64,000 nucleotides of DNA. Source: Clostridia bacterium (GTDB lineage Bacteria > Bacillota > Clostridia > UBA1381). The notes beneath the pieces are model-generated. The model saw only the letters and a program-made list of their open reading frames with translations. It was not told the DNA's origin and made no database searches. Positions 8,710 through 18,084 of the stretch are shown here, piece by piece (positions within the stretch are counted from its first letter, which is position 1; the number at the start of each line of letters is the position of its first letter). Where the stretch lies: the NCBI GenBank assembly GCA_900751885.1, contig CAADTH010000045.1, positions 124,001-188,000 on the forward strand. The letters run 5' to 3'. A program made the translations under genes and the position numbers.

Positions 8710-10506
8710 ATGAAAGAGAATCAACAATATCCTGTTATTTATCATTATAGCCGCGCTGTCTATGAGGGAACACTCTCATCCGAGGCGGCATCGGCAGAGC
8801 TCTATGCAAAAATAGATCGTTATAGCAAAGCATCCTACCATATCATATTTGATGTATTCAAAAAAATGATGAAGGGGGAAGCATATACACGCCGCGCCAG
8901 CTTCGCTATTACAGAATATTTTTTGACTCATATTCTACTTGATTATGGTCCCAGCACGCTTTCCAACGCACTGTATGCTACCTATCAAAACATCCAATAC
9001 TATTATGAGCATACATCCAGCCTTCAAACGAACCTTCGTACACTGTGCATAAAAATCGCACAGCAAAACCGGATCGATCTTGATTTTTCTGAAGTTATGT
9101 TCCAAAAAATCATTCCCAAGAACTCTGGTTTAGGTGCTGAGTTGGATGTCCAGCCCACGGTTCCTTCCCTGTGCTGGTATGTTGGCGCATATATCGCGCG
9201 TCAGGATCAACTCAATGTCTTTTTAGAAAATGGGATATGGAAAAACGGGTATTTAGACCGCTACAAAGAGCTTGTCAACAATATCCAGCCAGGTGATAAA
9301 ATTGCAGTCAAGTCTGCTTTTGTTCAAAAAAACAATCTGCCGTTCGATGTGAATGGAAGTTCTGTGTCTGTCATGGAAATCAAAGCCATTGGGACAGTTC
9401 TTCGCAATCATGGCGACGGAAGAACGCTGGACGTCGATTGGCACAAGCTCGATCAGCCGAAAAAATGGTATTTCTTTACGAACCGTTCTACCATTTGGCG
9501 TGTGGAATCAGATTCTGACGATTGGCGATATCAAGCTTTGCTTCATTTCACATTCGCCGATCAACCACAAGATATTTCGCGCTTTTTGAGTTATCCCTAC
9601 TGGGCAAAAAAATACAGTCCGGACTATATTCAAACTGAATTGGAGGAAAGTACGGAATATACAAGGGATGATTTTTTATCCGATGTCTTTATCCAACCAG
9701 AACGCTATGACACCATCCGGAATCTTCTTGTTCGAAAAAAGAATATCATTCTTCAAGGCGCTCCAGGGACAGGTAAAACGTTTTCTGCCCGACGGCTTGC
9801 ATACTCCCTTATGGGGGAAATCGACGACAGTCGTATTTGTATGATTCAATTTCATCAAAATTACTGCTATGAGGACTTCATCATGGGGTATAAGCCGGAT
9901 AGAGAGGGTTTTACCTTGCGAAACGGGGTTTTTTATGAGTTTTGTCAGCTGGCGAAACAAAACTCTGATCAAGCCTATTTCTTTCTCATCGATGAAATCA
10001 ACCGCGGCAACATGAGTAAAATTTTCGGAGAGCTTCTAATGCTGCTTGAAAATGACAAGCGAGGACCACAAAATGCAGTCCTTCTGTCGTATACAGGCGA
10101 GGAATTTTATGTCCCTGAAAATTTATATCTCATCGGTATGATGAATACCGCAGACCGAAGCCTTGCTATTTTAGACTATGCCCTAAGACGTCGGTTTTGC
10201 TTTTTCGAATTGGAGCCTGCTTTTTCCTCCCCACTCTTCCTGGAATACCTGGAGGAGCACCAGGTTCCGGAGCCTTTGATTGAAAAAATCATTGACGGAA
10301 TGACCTCTTTAAATGAGGAAATCAAAAAAGAGCCGACACTTGGAAAGGGCTTTCAAATCGGGCATAGCTATTTTTGTAATTGCATTGACGCAGGAATCGA
10401 ATGGTACAACGATATCATCCTGTATGAAATTGCTCCGCTATTGGACGAATATTGGATTGACGATCCAGACAAAGCAAAACAGCTGACGCTGGAACTGTTG
10501 AGGTGA
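8710..10506 (+). CDS. mcrB: McrB-type AAA+ GTPase with EVE-like N-terminal domain
   Basis: 598 residues. The first 150 form a helical domain. An EVE/PUA-like modified-base reader follows at about 155-290, with IQPGDKIAVKS and GDGRTLDVDW...W-FFTNRSTIWRV motifs. The AAA+ domain of the McrB clade completes it: Walker A GAPGTGKT at 350-357, FHQNYCYEDFIMGYKP, Walker B FFLIDEINRGN, the MMNTADRS sensor and the RRRF arginine motif. Such proteins form ring motors that work with McrC to cut DNA carrying modified cytosines. Its stop overlaps the GTG/ATG region of the next gene, so the two are translationally coupled. The target modification cannot be read from sequence. Confidence 0.9.
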   Translation: MKENQQYPVIYHYSRAVYEGTLSSEAASAELYAKIDRYSKASYHIIFDVFKKMMKGEAYTRRASFAITEYFLTHILLDYGPSTLSNALYATYQNIQYYYEHTSSLQTNLRTLCIKIAQQNRIDLDFSEVMFQKIIPKNSGLGAELDVQPTVPSLCWYVGAYIARQDQLNVFLENGIWKNGYLDRYKELVNNIQPGDKIAVKSAFVQKNNLPFDVNGSSVSVMEIKAIGTVLRNHGDGRTLDVDWHKLDQPKKWYFFTNRSTIWRVESDSDDWRYQALLHFTFADQPQDISRFLSYPYWAKKYSPDYIQTELEESTEYTRDDFLSDVFIQPERYDTIRNLLVRKKNIILQGAPGTGKTFSARRLAYSLMGEIDDSRICMIQFHQNYCYEDFIMGYKPDREGFTLRNGVFYEFCQLAKQNSDQAYFFLIDEINRGNMSKIFGELLMLLENDKRGPQNAVLLSYTGEEFYVPENLYLIGMMNTADRSLAILDYALRRRFCFFELEPAFSSPLFLEYLEEHQVPEPLIEKIIDGMTSLNEEIKKEPTLGKGFQIGHSYFCNCIDAGIEWYNDIILYEIAPLLDEYWIDDPDKAKQLTLELLR

Positions 10507-10511
10507 GCGGT

Positions 10512-11579
10512 ATGCGGTCAGAGAGAAAAATCCCAATCAAAAATATTTATTATATGCTTTGCTATGCCTCCGGCGAGCTTCCCCGAAACGGGGATGCTGT
10601 CTGCGGTTCAGAACCATTTGAACATATTTATGATTTGATTGCCCGCGTATTGATTCTATCCGTCACACAGCTTTTGCGCCACGGCTTCTACCGCGAATAT
10701 GTCACTGCTGAAGCATCCTTGTCTACTCTGCGCGGCAGAATTGATATCCAAAAATCAATTCATCAGCAAACTACAATAAAAAAACAGCTTATCTGCTGTT
10801 ATGATGAAATGTCTGCTGATGTAGCATTGAATCAAATCATTAAGTCAGCAATGACCGTATTGCTTCAGCACTCTCACTTAAAGAAAGAGTACCGTTTGGA
10901 GTTAGAAAAGCTTCGCCGGCATTTTTCCCATATCTCTGATATTCGTCCAAACGCACAGCTATTTTCTTCCCTACGCCTAAGCCGAAGCAGCCGGCATTAT
11001 CTTCTTACAATCCATGTATGTCAGCTGCTCTTTGAACATCTGATTACGAATGAAAAAAATGGAACTGTGCGGTTTGCAGAATTTCTGGAAGAGAAGCAAA
11101 TGTCGACGCTATACGAAAAATTTGTGCTGAATTTCTTCCTTCTCCATCTTCCCAGAAAAACATTTGACGTGCGTTCTTCTAAAATTAAATGGATTCTAGA
11201 CGAAGGAGTGGAGCGTCATATCCCCTACCTTCCAGAAATGAGGACAGATATTGTCCTCACCAATAAGCAATCCCAGGTTCAGCTGATTATTGATACAAAA
11301 TTTTATACAGATACACTGGCTGAAGGATACTTTTCGAAGGAAAAAATCATTCATCCTGAAAATCTTTACCAAATGTTTGCTTATTTGAGCAATAGCCGAT
11401 TTACTGGAAACATAATAGGACTTCTTTTATATCCAACGGTTACAGCCGAGCTTGACTTTGAAATTCCAATCAGAAAAAAACACATTTTAGTGAAAACCTT
11501 GAATTTAAACGCAGATTGGGACTCCATTGAACAACAGCTCCTACAAATCCCGCTTCACACCAATCTTTTTCAGGCGTGA
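10512..11579 (+). CDS. mcrC: McrC-type restriction nuclease subunit
   Basis: About 355 residues. The N-terminal KIPIKNIYYMLCYA motif is typical of McrC proteins that bind the McrB ring. The C-terminal PD-(D/E)xK nuclease shows RTDIVLTN followed by VQLIIDTKFY, the Asp and the D-x-K pair needed for cleavage. I place the start at ATG 10512, because AGGTGA lies five bases before it; a GTG at 10503, overlapping the mcrB stop, is the alternative. It is coupled to mcrB and followed after 47 bases by the TIR gene. Confidence 0.88.
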   Translation: MRSERKIPIKNIYYMLCYASGELPRNGDAVCGSEPFEHIYDLIARVLILSVTQLLRHGFYREYVTAEASLSTLRGRIDIQKSIHQQTTIKKQLICCYDEMSADVALNQIIKSAMTVLLQHSHLKKEYRLELEKLRRHFSHISDIRPNAQLFSSLRLSRSSRHYLLTIHVCQLLFEHLITNEKNGTVRFAEFLEEKQMSTLYEKFVLNFFLLHLPRKTFDVRSSKIKWILDEGVERHIPYLPEMRTDIVLTNKQSQVQLIIDTKFYTDTLAEGYFSKEKIIHPENLYQMFAYLSNSRFTGNIIGLLLYPTVTAELDFEIPIRKKHILVKTLNLNADWDSIEQQLLQIPLHTNLFQA

Positions 11580-11626
11580 AACAATCAAATCATGCCTATT
11601 TATCATTTTTATTCTGAGGTGACAGT

Positions 11627-12379
11627 ATGCTTTCAACAGAAAAATTTCTTCAGCTCCGCTCCGATACGCGATGTGTTGACGCCGTTTCCTATACAGCTGA
11701 GCAGCGGCTTCAGCTGATTTTAGCAAAAGAAAATGCCTTTACCTACAGCAAAGAGCTGTTTTATACATACGGCGGTGAGGATTACACGGAGAGAATCCGG
11801 CATATTCCTATCCCGGATTCCCCTTGCTCTTATTCCAAGCTCGTCGAAACCTCAAAAGGCGAACTGATTATTTTAATTGATTTGATGCTTCAGAATTTTG
11901 AATCTCTCATCTTAAATCCTCCGCCGCATTCTCCTCTTGCGCGCAGTAACCCCAAAAAGGTGTTTATCGTTCACGGGCACAATGAAGCGCTGAAATTAAA
12001 TGTCTCCACTTGGCTGTACTCTGTCGGATTAACGCCGGTCATTCTCCATCTTCAGCCCAATGGCGGTTTGACCAGTATTTTAGAAAAGATAGAACACAAC
12101 TCGGATGTGGGCTGTGCCATTATCTTATTGACTGCCGACGATGTTGGGAAGTCTATTTCCGAAACAGACTATCATAAAAGAGCACGGCAAAATGTAGTGT
12201 TCGAGGCAGGCTATTTCGCCGGAAAGCTCGGTAAAAACCGTGTTGTTTTGTTATATGAAGCCGGAGTCGAGCTTCCGGGGGATCTTTTGGGGAATGTCTA
12301 TATCCTCGCCGATGAGCACGACGGATGGAAAGAGCAGGTGCGGCTTGAGCTTTGTGCGATGGGGTTTCATCTTACATAA
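11627..12379 (+). CDS. TIR-like nucleotide-binding protein, probable NAD-cleaving defence effector
   Basis: 250 residues. The C-terminal domain (about 110-250) belongs to the predicted nucleotide-binding TIR-like family seen in CAP12/Pycsar TIR effectors. It has KVFIVHGHNEALK, PNGGLTSILEKIE, IILLTADDVG and RQNVVFEAGYFAGKLGKNRVVLL; the Glu of VFEAGYF is the expected catalytic residue. The first 110 residues are an unrecognised helical domain that could sense a signal. GAGGTGACAGT precedes the ATG. It lies 47 bases after mcrC on the same strand with no terminator between, so it is very probably the third gene of the McrBC operon. NADase activity is inferred from the family. Confidence 0.82.
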   Translation: MLSTEKFLQLRSDTRCVDAVSYTAEQRLQLILAKENAFTYSKELFYTYGGEDYTERIRHIPIPDSPCSYSKLVETSKGELIILIDLMLQNFESLILNPPPHSPLARSNPKKVFIVHGHNEALKLNVSTWLYSVGLTPVILHLQPNGGLTSILEKIEHNSDVGCAIILLTADDVGKSISETDYHKRARQNVVFEAGYFAGKLGKNRVVLLYEAGVELPGDLLGNVYILADEHDGWKEQVRLELCAMGFHLT

Positions 12380-12394
12380 AATCATATCTGTCCG

Positions 12395-12886
12395 CTATAA
12401 GCTTATGTAGTACGGGCAGATATCTTCATATTCTCCACTTTTCATGCGAAAGCCCTTACAAATCGTCCCCAGCTGTGTGAAGCCGAGTCTTTCATATAAG
12501 TTTCTCGCATGGATATTGTTGGATACCACCGCATTGAACTGAAGGATTCGAAACCCAATTTCTCTGGCGTGAACCATACAATCTTTCACTAGTTTTTCTC
12601 CAATATGGATTCCCCGGCACTGCGCGCTGACGGCATAGCTTGCATTGGCGATATGTCCGCACCGACCAATATTATTCGGGTGAAGAATATATAAGCCTAC
12701 TATTGTTTCATTGCCTTTATCCTCTGCCACAGCGCAATAGCTTTGACTTTGGAAAAAGTCTAAACCTGTTTGTTTATCTAAAAGCTCCTCCTGTGGAAAC
12801 GCAATCCCTTCCTCCACAATCTCATTCCAAATCGCTATCATTTGAGGAAGGTCCTGTTCACTAAATTGTCTTATCCCAAGTTCCAT
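12395..12886 (-). CDS. GNAT-family N-acetyltransferase
   Basis: 163 residues. The acetyl-CoA loop region reads YAVSAQCRGIHIGEKLVKDC (motif A, Q/R-x-x-G-x-G-like), and the C-terminal NAVVSNNIHARNLYERLGF is the usual NxxAxxLYExxGF signature. The substrate is unknown. The start is ATG 12886, because GGAGG lies seven bases before it; an upstream TTG is not needed. It converges on the TIR gene with a 15-base gap. Confidence 0.88.
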   Translation of the reverse strand: MELGIRQFSEQDLPQMIAIWNEIVEEGIAFPQEELLDKQTGLDFFQSQSYCAVAEDKGNETIVGLYILHPNNIGRCGHIANASYAVSAQCRGIHIGEKLVKDCMVHAREIGFRILQFNAVVSNNIHARNLYERLGFTQLGTICKGFRMKSGEYEDICPYYISL

Positions 12887-12917
12887 TTCACGTACCTCCA
12901 AATTTTGATCTGATTCT

Positions 12918-12946
12918 ATTATACTTTTTTTGATGTGGGATGTAAA
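12918..12946 (-). promoter_or_regulatory. Promoter of the GNAT gene
   Basis: TTTACA and TATAAT with a 17-base spacer on the minus strand. Confidence 0.6.
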
Positions 12947-12955
12947 GAATATGAT

Positions 12956-13017
12956 AAAACTCCATTAGAAAGCCAAGCAAAACAAGAAACGTTTTCTTGG
13001 CTTTCTAATGGAGTTTT
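12956..13017 (-). terminator. 22-bp perfect hairpin ending the zinc-ribbon operon
   Basis: Perfect 22-bp arms (12956-12977 and 12996-13017) enclose an 18-base loop and are followed on the minus strand by TTTTATC. It comes about 35 bases after the -1 frame stop of the last operon gene and just upstream of the GNAT promoter. The stem is unusually long for a simple terminator and reads the same from the other strand. Confidence 0.65.
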
Positions 13018-13081
13018 GATTTGAAGTCAAAAAGGGGTGTAAAAACCTTTTATGTTCTTTTAAAATTGTCTTCAATATACT

Positions 13082-13513
13082 CTATATAGCTTTCATAGGT
13101 CCCACTACACTTTGTCGGAAAATCAAATCCTTTTCTCTTCTCCTCGCTGACAGGTTTGATATCCAAAGAGGATTCTGTATCTGCTCGTTTCCCTCAGTAT
13201 ATTCTGATTCTGCGATAAAATGATAATAAAAGAGATATCCTGCTGCACTTCCTGCAATCAGAATAATCGCCATTGCTATTACAATAATCCACGATACTCC
13301 TTTGCGATGCGACCTATTGCTTTGTTTCCCTGTTTTGATTTGTGTACTGTTTACAGAAAAACCACATCCGCTACAAAATTTAGAATTTTCCTCTATTTGT
13401 CCGCCGCAATTTTTACAAAACTGCTTTAGAGGGATTTTCTGAACCTTATCGCCACAATAATCACAAAAAATGTCCCCTTCTGTTACTTCATTTCCACACT
13501 TTTCACATACCAT
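13082..13513 (-). CDS. Double zinc-ribbon membrane protein, apparent -1 frame change near the end
   Basis: Two zinc ribbons (CEKCG...CDYCG and CKNCG...CSGCG, residues 3-53) are followed by a basic stretch and one membrane segment (about 73-95), with the ribbons predicted inside the cell. The open frame ends at 13082 with an unremarkable tail. The -1 frame from about 13193 continues to a stop at 13050 and reads as a better-balanced acidic/basic tail (DTESSLDIKPVSEEKRKGF...). The switch point carries the heptamer G-GGA-AAC at 13187-13193. Either a one-base indel or programmed frameshifting is possible. It is the last gene of the phase-variable operon, 11 bases after the previous stop. Start is ATG 13513. 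Confidence 0.75.
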   Translation of the reverse strand: MVCEKCGNEVTEGDIFCDYCGDKVQKIPLKQFCKNCGGQIEENSKFCSGCGFSVNSTQIKTGKQSNRSHRKGVSWIIVIAMAIILIAGSAAGYLFYYHFIAESEYTEGNEQIQNPLWISNLSARRREKDLIFRQSVVGPMKAI

Positions 13514-13524
13514 AGTAACTCTCC

Positions 13525-15150
13525 CTATTTTTTCTGTTTTCTGCCGTGTAAATTTATTCTGATGAATGCTATCAGCAGGAAACAGAATATGACAGCCAAA
13601 CATAAGATAACAATGAATAAAACCACCTTATTGATGGTATTAAATTCTATGTCAATCGTTGCATCCGAGCCCAAAACAGTTGAATATTCATTATTATAGA
13701 AGCTACATTCCTCTATATTGGATGAGAGTAAATTGGTTTTATCAGGGAGCTTGTATATCAGCTCAAATTCTGCTATTGGAATCATATCGTCAATCATTTT
13801 TCCTACTCTAATTGTCTCAGAAATCCGATTTTTCTGAAAGGGTATCATACTTTTTTCATATTCAATTCGGTTATCCCCTCTTATTATTTTTTGCGTAAAT
13901 TCAGTTATTTTTTTACTATCGCGAGAATGAACCGCAATACAATATGTCTTATTCTCACCTTCCACGTCCGTCGAAATATTAGCTTTCCTATCATTCGTTT
14001 TGACATTATATAGTGTATCTAAAATTTTTTCATCAAATACCTTTGCTGTATCCAATGGAATTGAAAAAATAATTTTTCGTTCTATCCCTTTGAACATATT
14101 ACTGTAATCTGTTCTTACCTGCAGAGCAGACAATTTCAATCCTCTTTGATAGGAATATTCAAATTGCCCCTCTTCTCCAGAATACCTGATTTGATTTTCG
14201 TGAACAGAGAGTGTATCACTTTCTGTAATAGATAAATTTTTATAATATTGCGGATATGTAAAACTATACTCAAAATTCCCATCTTCATTGAGAACCTTTG
14301 TAACGCCTATACGTTCCATGCAATCTACCAAAACAAAATCCTTTTGCGGTGTTTCCGTTTCCAAGGTACTGACTGTCAATCCCGCTGCCAGCAAAGTCTT
14401 TTTTGATAATTCATATTGGTTTTCTGCTTTTATTGACACAGTTATATCTAAGTTATCACTATTTTTATTTTCATTTGAAATCTCCCCTGCCGCTTTGAAA
14501 TTAGTCCACACTGCACTTTTTGTGGAATCTATCAGATGTTCCTTTCTTATTTTCGCTCTGATTGTCCGTTCGAATCCACCATCACCATTACTTGTTGTTA
14601 CGAGCTCTAACTCATCAAATCTTATATGATTGCCATCTCTTACGTCAAAATTTTCTTTTGTTTCATATGTTTTTCCATTCAAATCGATCATACAATTTTC
14701 AATTTTAATCAATCTGTCAAATTTTAATTCCTTCATCATATTGTTTGACAGCAGTTGTTTTTGTAAAAAATGAAACATCTGTGCAGAATCAAAATTTTCA
14801 ACAAATTTAAAGCTCTCTGAGGGGTCATAAATGATTACAGGACGGTATCCCAATAACTGCTTCATATATGTTTCATATTCATCTCTTTTGTCAAACGAAA
14901 AACAAAGTGTTATTTTCATGTCGCGTTTTTGTTTTTCAATTTCATAGCTACACCAGCTTGGAAGCGTTTCACTCAAAATGTTTTCAAACGTTTTCGAGCC
15001 GCCATCTATAAAATTGTTTAAATCTGATCTGTCAAAGGTACATACAAGTGTTCTGCTTCCGCAAAAAGGTACTTCCTCTGCATATGCGGCTATCGCTGAT
15101 AAGAAAAGAAGCGATAGGATGATAAAAATTGATGTGATATTTTTTTTCAT
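13525..15150 (-). CDS. Exported, C-terminally membrane-anchored protein of unknown function
   Basis: 541 residues. An N-terminal signal peptide (MKKNITSIFIILSLLFLSAIAAYA) precedes about 480 extracellular residues rich in beta strands and charged residues. A C-terminal membrane segment (VVLFIVILCLAVIFCFLLIAFI) and a short basic tail follow. The ectodomain contains several stretches beginning with SVETETP- or YSFTYP-like strands but no catalytic motif I recognise. It starts two bases after the stop of the subtilisin-type protease gene, so the two are certainly co-transcribed; it could be a partner, substrate or regulator of the protease. No family assigned. Confidence 0.75.
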   Translation of the reverse strand: MKKNITSIFIILSLLFLSAIAAYAEEVPFCGSRTLVCTFDRSDLNNFIDGGSKTFENILSETLPSWCSYEIEKQKRDMKITLCFSFDKRDEYETYMKQLLGYRPVIIYDPSESFKFVENFDSAQMFHFLQKQLLSNNMMKELKFDRLIKIENCMIDLNGKTYETKENFDVRDGNHIRFDELELVTTSNGDGGFERTIRAKIRKEHLIDSTKSAVWTNFKAAGEISNENKNSDNLDITVSIKAENQYELSKKTLLAAGLTVSTLETETPQKDFVLVDCMERIGVTKVLNEDGNFEYSFTYPQYYKNLSITESDTLSVHENQIRYSGEEGQFEYSYQRGLKLSALQVRTDYSNMFKGIERKIIFSIPLDTAKVFDEKILDTLYNVKTNDRKANISTDVEGENKTYCIAVHSRDSKKITEFTQKIIRGDNRIEYEKSMIPFQKNRISETIRVGKMIDDMIPIAEFELIYKLPDKTNLLSSNIEECSFYNNEYSTVLGSDATIDIEFNTINKVVLFIVILCLAVIFCFLLIAFIRINLHGRKQKK

Positions 15151-15152
15151 TT

Positions 15153-17984
15153 TTAATCCTCCAAAATTAGATCATATCTGTAAATCGCATTTGCAGTCGC
15201 GCTGTCAGGCATGGAATAAAAATAGATTCTGTTGTCCATGATTTCCATTCCGCAATTTTCCAGATCACAGCTTAGTCTTAACAAATCAAACCGTTTTATC
15301 TCTTCCTTCTGCGTAAAGTCATTGCTTAAAGAGTATAAAATCAATTCTGTATCTGTCTGATCAAAATACCACCAATTCCCTGCACCATCCTGACACATTG
15401 TAAAGAATGCTTGATTGCTATTGACCTCCACCATCCGTTTGCTATTACCGCTTTTCGCATCATAAAGGACAATTTGATACGGCAAGGCATCTTCTTGTTC
15501 CGTTTCATTCTTCACGGTTGTGATAATGCCATCCTTTTCATACTTCCATCCACTTATCCCTTCCGCCTTGATAAATCCACCACCATATTGCAGGTGAACC
15601 GCTTGCGCTGTACCTCTTAAATATCCATTCGAAATATATTGAACTGCTGCATGATATCCGCCCTCTTTGTAATATTCCCTTGGATATTCTTCGACTGTTA
15701 TTTGCTTCCCGTATTCCTTCACAATCCCCCCGTCTTTGTTTATCAAGTAATAATCGTTTTCTGCTCCGCCCAAAAATGAAAATATGCTGTTTTCCTTTGT
15801 AACCACCATAAAATTATCATCCTGTTCTACCATAACCTCCACAGGCTCATGCAATTCGCACAAATCAGATACAGAAAGATTTTCTCTGTTTAAACGCCTG
15901 ATTGATTTATTGTTATCATTTGGAACATAATAAAAGTATTCTTCATCCATATGCAAGCACCAGTTGATGCTTTTTAAAATACTATCCTTTTTCTTTCCGT
16001 CCTTGCTTACGCGCAATAAATCATATACGCCTTTTTCTTCGCTTGCTTTCAGCAAATAGATATATGAGGCATCTATTCCGCAAATTGTAAAGAAATCCTC
16101 CTCATAAAGAACCTTATCCCCTGCGCTACCATCATTGTTCTTTCGTTCCAATTTTCCATTGAGATTTTTCATATAGGTACATGCTTCATCCTTTGCAACC
16201 ATGCGCTGATACTGCATGGTGTTTTCATCAAAATCTGTCGGATACGACACATTCCTGTTGTCATTTTCTTCATCCTCTTTCGCTTCTTCCTGTTGGCTTT
16301 TCTTGCTATCCAATGCCTTTTTCACTGCATTCTCAGCGTTCAGCATCTCATATTTTTTTCCTTCGCTCCATTCATACTCCCCTGAGGCGGTACTGCAAAC
16401 TATATTTTTCACCTCTTCCCCTGATAAATTTGGATTTATTGAGAATACCATCGCAGCAACCCCCGCAACATGAGGTGCCGCCATTGACGTTCCTTGGTTA
16501 TTCAAATAAGTTTTATTTATAAATCCCAATGTGTTTACATATATTCCTGTACTATATATATTGACACCCGGAGCTAAAATATTGACTCTTTCGCCGCATT
16601 GGCTAAAATCAGCAATGGAATAAACGTTCTGTGCGTCACATTTGGCGGCGCCCACCACGATGATTCTGTCTTTTATTCTTTTATTTTCAATGGCGTTCAA
16701 TACATCATATTTTGCATCCACATTCCCAAATTCCACTCTCCTATCATAGTCTTCATATTTTGCTTTAAATGTATCTTTATTATCGTCTGTAAGCTCGACA
16801 TAGCCATATTTATTCTGATCTTCCGGATCACCGGGATCTACCCTTATGTATTGATACTTCGTATTGCTATCTGTAGAATTCTGATTTCCGGCAGCTGTAC
16901 TTATAATAAAGTCATATCCACTATCCAGCAAAAACTCTAAATACTCAGCAAGACAATTGCTGTCTTCTGTGATTTCATTTTTTGCTTTTATGCTGTCTCT
17001 GCTTGCAGCAAATGCAACTACATCATTTATACCCATACTAATATTGACAACCTTGCATTTATCTATTACTATCAATTCAGTTAACGCTACAATATATCTG
17101 CTGATAGTAGTATAGTTTTCAGCAATTCCACTTTCCGAAACAGCATATAGCTTATTTTTAGGAGCTACCCCTGCTACCCCCTGTTTATTGTTGAATAACG
17201 CCGCTATTGTACCAGATACATGCGTACCATGACTGATTCTTTTTAGTTTTTTATTTTCCTCTTTTATCTGTTTGTCACTTAAATTAAGTAACGGCGCTTT
17301 CTCAAAACGTAAATCGTTATGTCTGGTACAGAACATATTATCAAAAACACCAATGTTTACTTCGCTCATATCATCTATGTATTCCCACGCTTCTCGTGCA
17401 TGAATTGCTTTCATTCCCCAATTCAAATCTTCCGGATTCACATTGCTATCCTGCCAATAACTCTTCCACTCTTTGTCATTTGGTGCTTTTTTATTATATT
17501 GAATATCGAGTTTTATCGCCGTATCAATCGATACATGATTGACGAATTTTTCTTTCTTTATCTTTTCAGCAATTCCATTTAAATCATTGTAACGATAATG
17601 GTCTTTAAATTTTAGCTGGTACATTTTCGTACAATCTAAATATCCTATCAATTCACAATGATATTTTTTCGCCAGTTCCTCAATAAAGCTATCCGCTACT
17701 GTACGGTCAGCTCTTATGATGAGTTGATTATCCACATAATGAATTCCTGTTTTCTCGTCGATTTGTATTTCTTCTTGATTTGCGCTTGTCCAATAGAAGC
17801 CGTCGCGATATTGAGAGGATACATTCGCATTTCTAACAATCATGTAACCCACGCTTCCCGCGATGGCAATTAAAATACTGATAAGCAATACATACCGTGT
17901 CTTACACCTTTTCACCGCTGCTCCGCAGTAGATGCAAAATTTTGTTTTTGGGGGCAAATTCCTTCTGCACTTAGGGCACTTCAT
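15153..17984 (-). CDS. Zinc-ribbon, membrane-anchored subtilisin-type (S8) serine protease
   Basis: 943 residues. A cytoplasmic zinc ribbon (CPKC...CIYC, residues 4-20) precedes a single membrane helix (about 32-50). The exterior then begins with an I9-like propeptide region (about 83-160, FIEELAKKYHCELIGYL). The S8 domain has the full triad: Asp215 in IGVFDN, His252 in SHGTHVSG, Ser500 in GTSMAAP, plus oxyanion Asn367 in AAGNQN. A further 370 residues with repeated W/Y-F-D and DG motifs look like a beta-propeller. Positive charges before the helix predict N-in topology. The start is ATG 17984; an upstream GTG would put the start inside a hairpin. A surface protease with an inside zinc ribbon is unusual. 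Confidence 0.88.
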   Translation of the reverse strand: MKCPKCRRNLPPKTKFCIYCGAAVKRCKTRYVLLISILIAIAGSVGYMIVRNANVSSQYRDGFYWTSANQEEIQIDEKTGIHYVDNQLIIRADRTVADSFIEELAKKYHCELIGYLDCTKMYQLKFKDHYRYNDLNGIAEKIKKEKFVNHVSIDTAIKLDIQYNKKAPNDKEWKSYWQDSNVNPEDLNWGMKAIHAREAWEYIDDMSEVNIGVFDNMFCTRHNDLRFEKAPLLNLSDKQIKEENKKLKRISHGTHVSGTIAALFNNKQGVAGVAPKNKLYAVSESGIAENYTTISRYIVALTELIVIDKCKVVNISMGINDVVAFAASRDSIKAKNEITEDSNCLAEYLEFLLDSGYDFIISTAAGNQNSTDSNTKYQYIRVDPGDPEDQNKYGYVELTDDNKDTFKAKYEDYDRRVEFGNVDAKYDVLNAIENKRIKDRIIVVGAAKCDAQNVYSIADFSQCGERVNILAPGVNIYSTGIYVNTLGFINKTYLNNQGTSMAAPHVAGVAAMVFSINPNLSGEEVKNIVCSTASGEYEWSEGKKYEMLNAENAVKKALDSKKSQQEEAKEDEENDNRNVSYPTDFDENTMQYQRMVAKDEACTYMKNLNGKLERKNNDGSAGDKVLYEEDFFTICGIDASYIYLLKASEEKGVYDLLRVSKDGKKKDSILKSINWCLHMDEEYFYYVPNDNNKSIRRLNRENLSVSDLCELHEPVEVMVEQDDNFMVVTKENSIFSFLGGAENDYYLINKDGGIVKEYGKQITVEEYPREYYKEGGYHAAVQYISNGYLRGTAQAVHLQYGGGFIKAEGISGWKYEKDGIITTVKNETEQEDALPYQIVLYDAKSGNSKRMVEVNSNQAFFTMCQDGAGNWWYFDQTDTELILYSLSNDFTQKEEIKRFDLLRLSCDLENCGMEIMDNRIYFYSMPDSATANAIYRYDLILED

Positions 17985-18016
17985 CTTTTTTACCTTCCTT
18001 TTCTTCCAAAATAAAA

Positions 18017-18053
18017 CAATTACCATATGGATTACACCTTCCTATGGTAATTG
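18017..18053 (-). terminator. Possible internal attenuator before the protease gene
   Basis: Arms CAATTACCATA and TATGGTAATTG (11 bp, 15-base loop) are followed on the minus strand by TTTTATTTT. It lies in the 100-base gap between two operon genes, so it could reduce transcription of the downstream protease genes. Confidence 0.45.
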
Positions 18054-18084
18054 TATTCACTTCTGTAGCTTGTTTAAATTTATG

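Noticed and set aside
12956..13017. Long palindrome as a miniature transposable element
   Set aside because: There is no target-site duplication and no second copy in the window, and it lies exactly where an operon terminator is expected.
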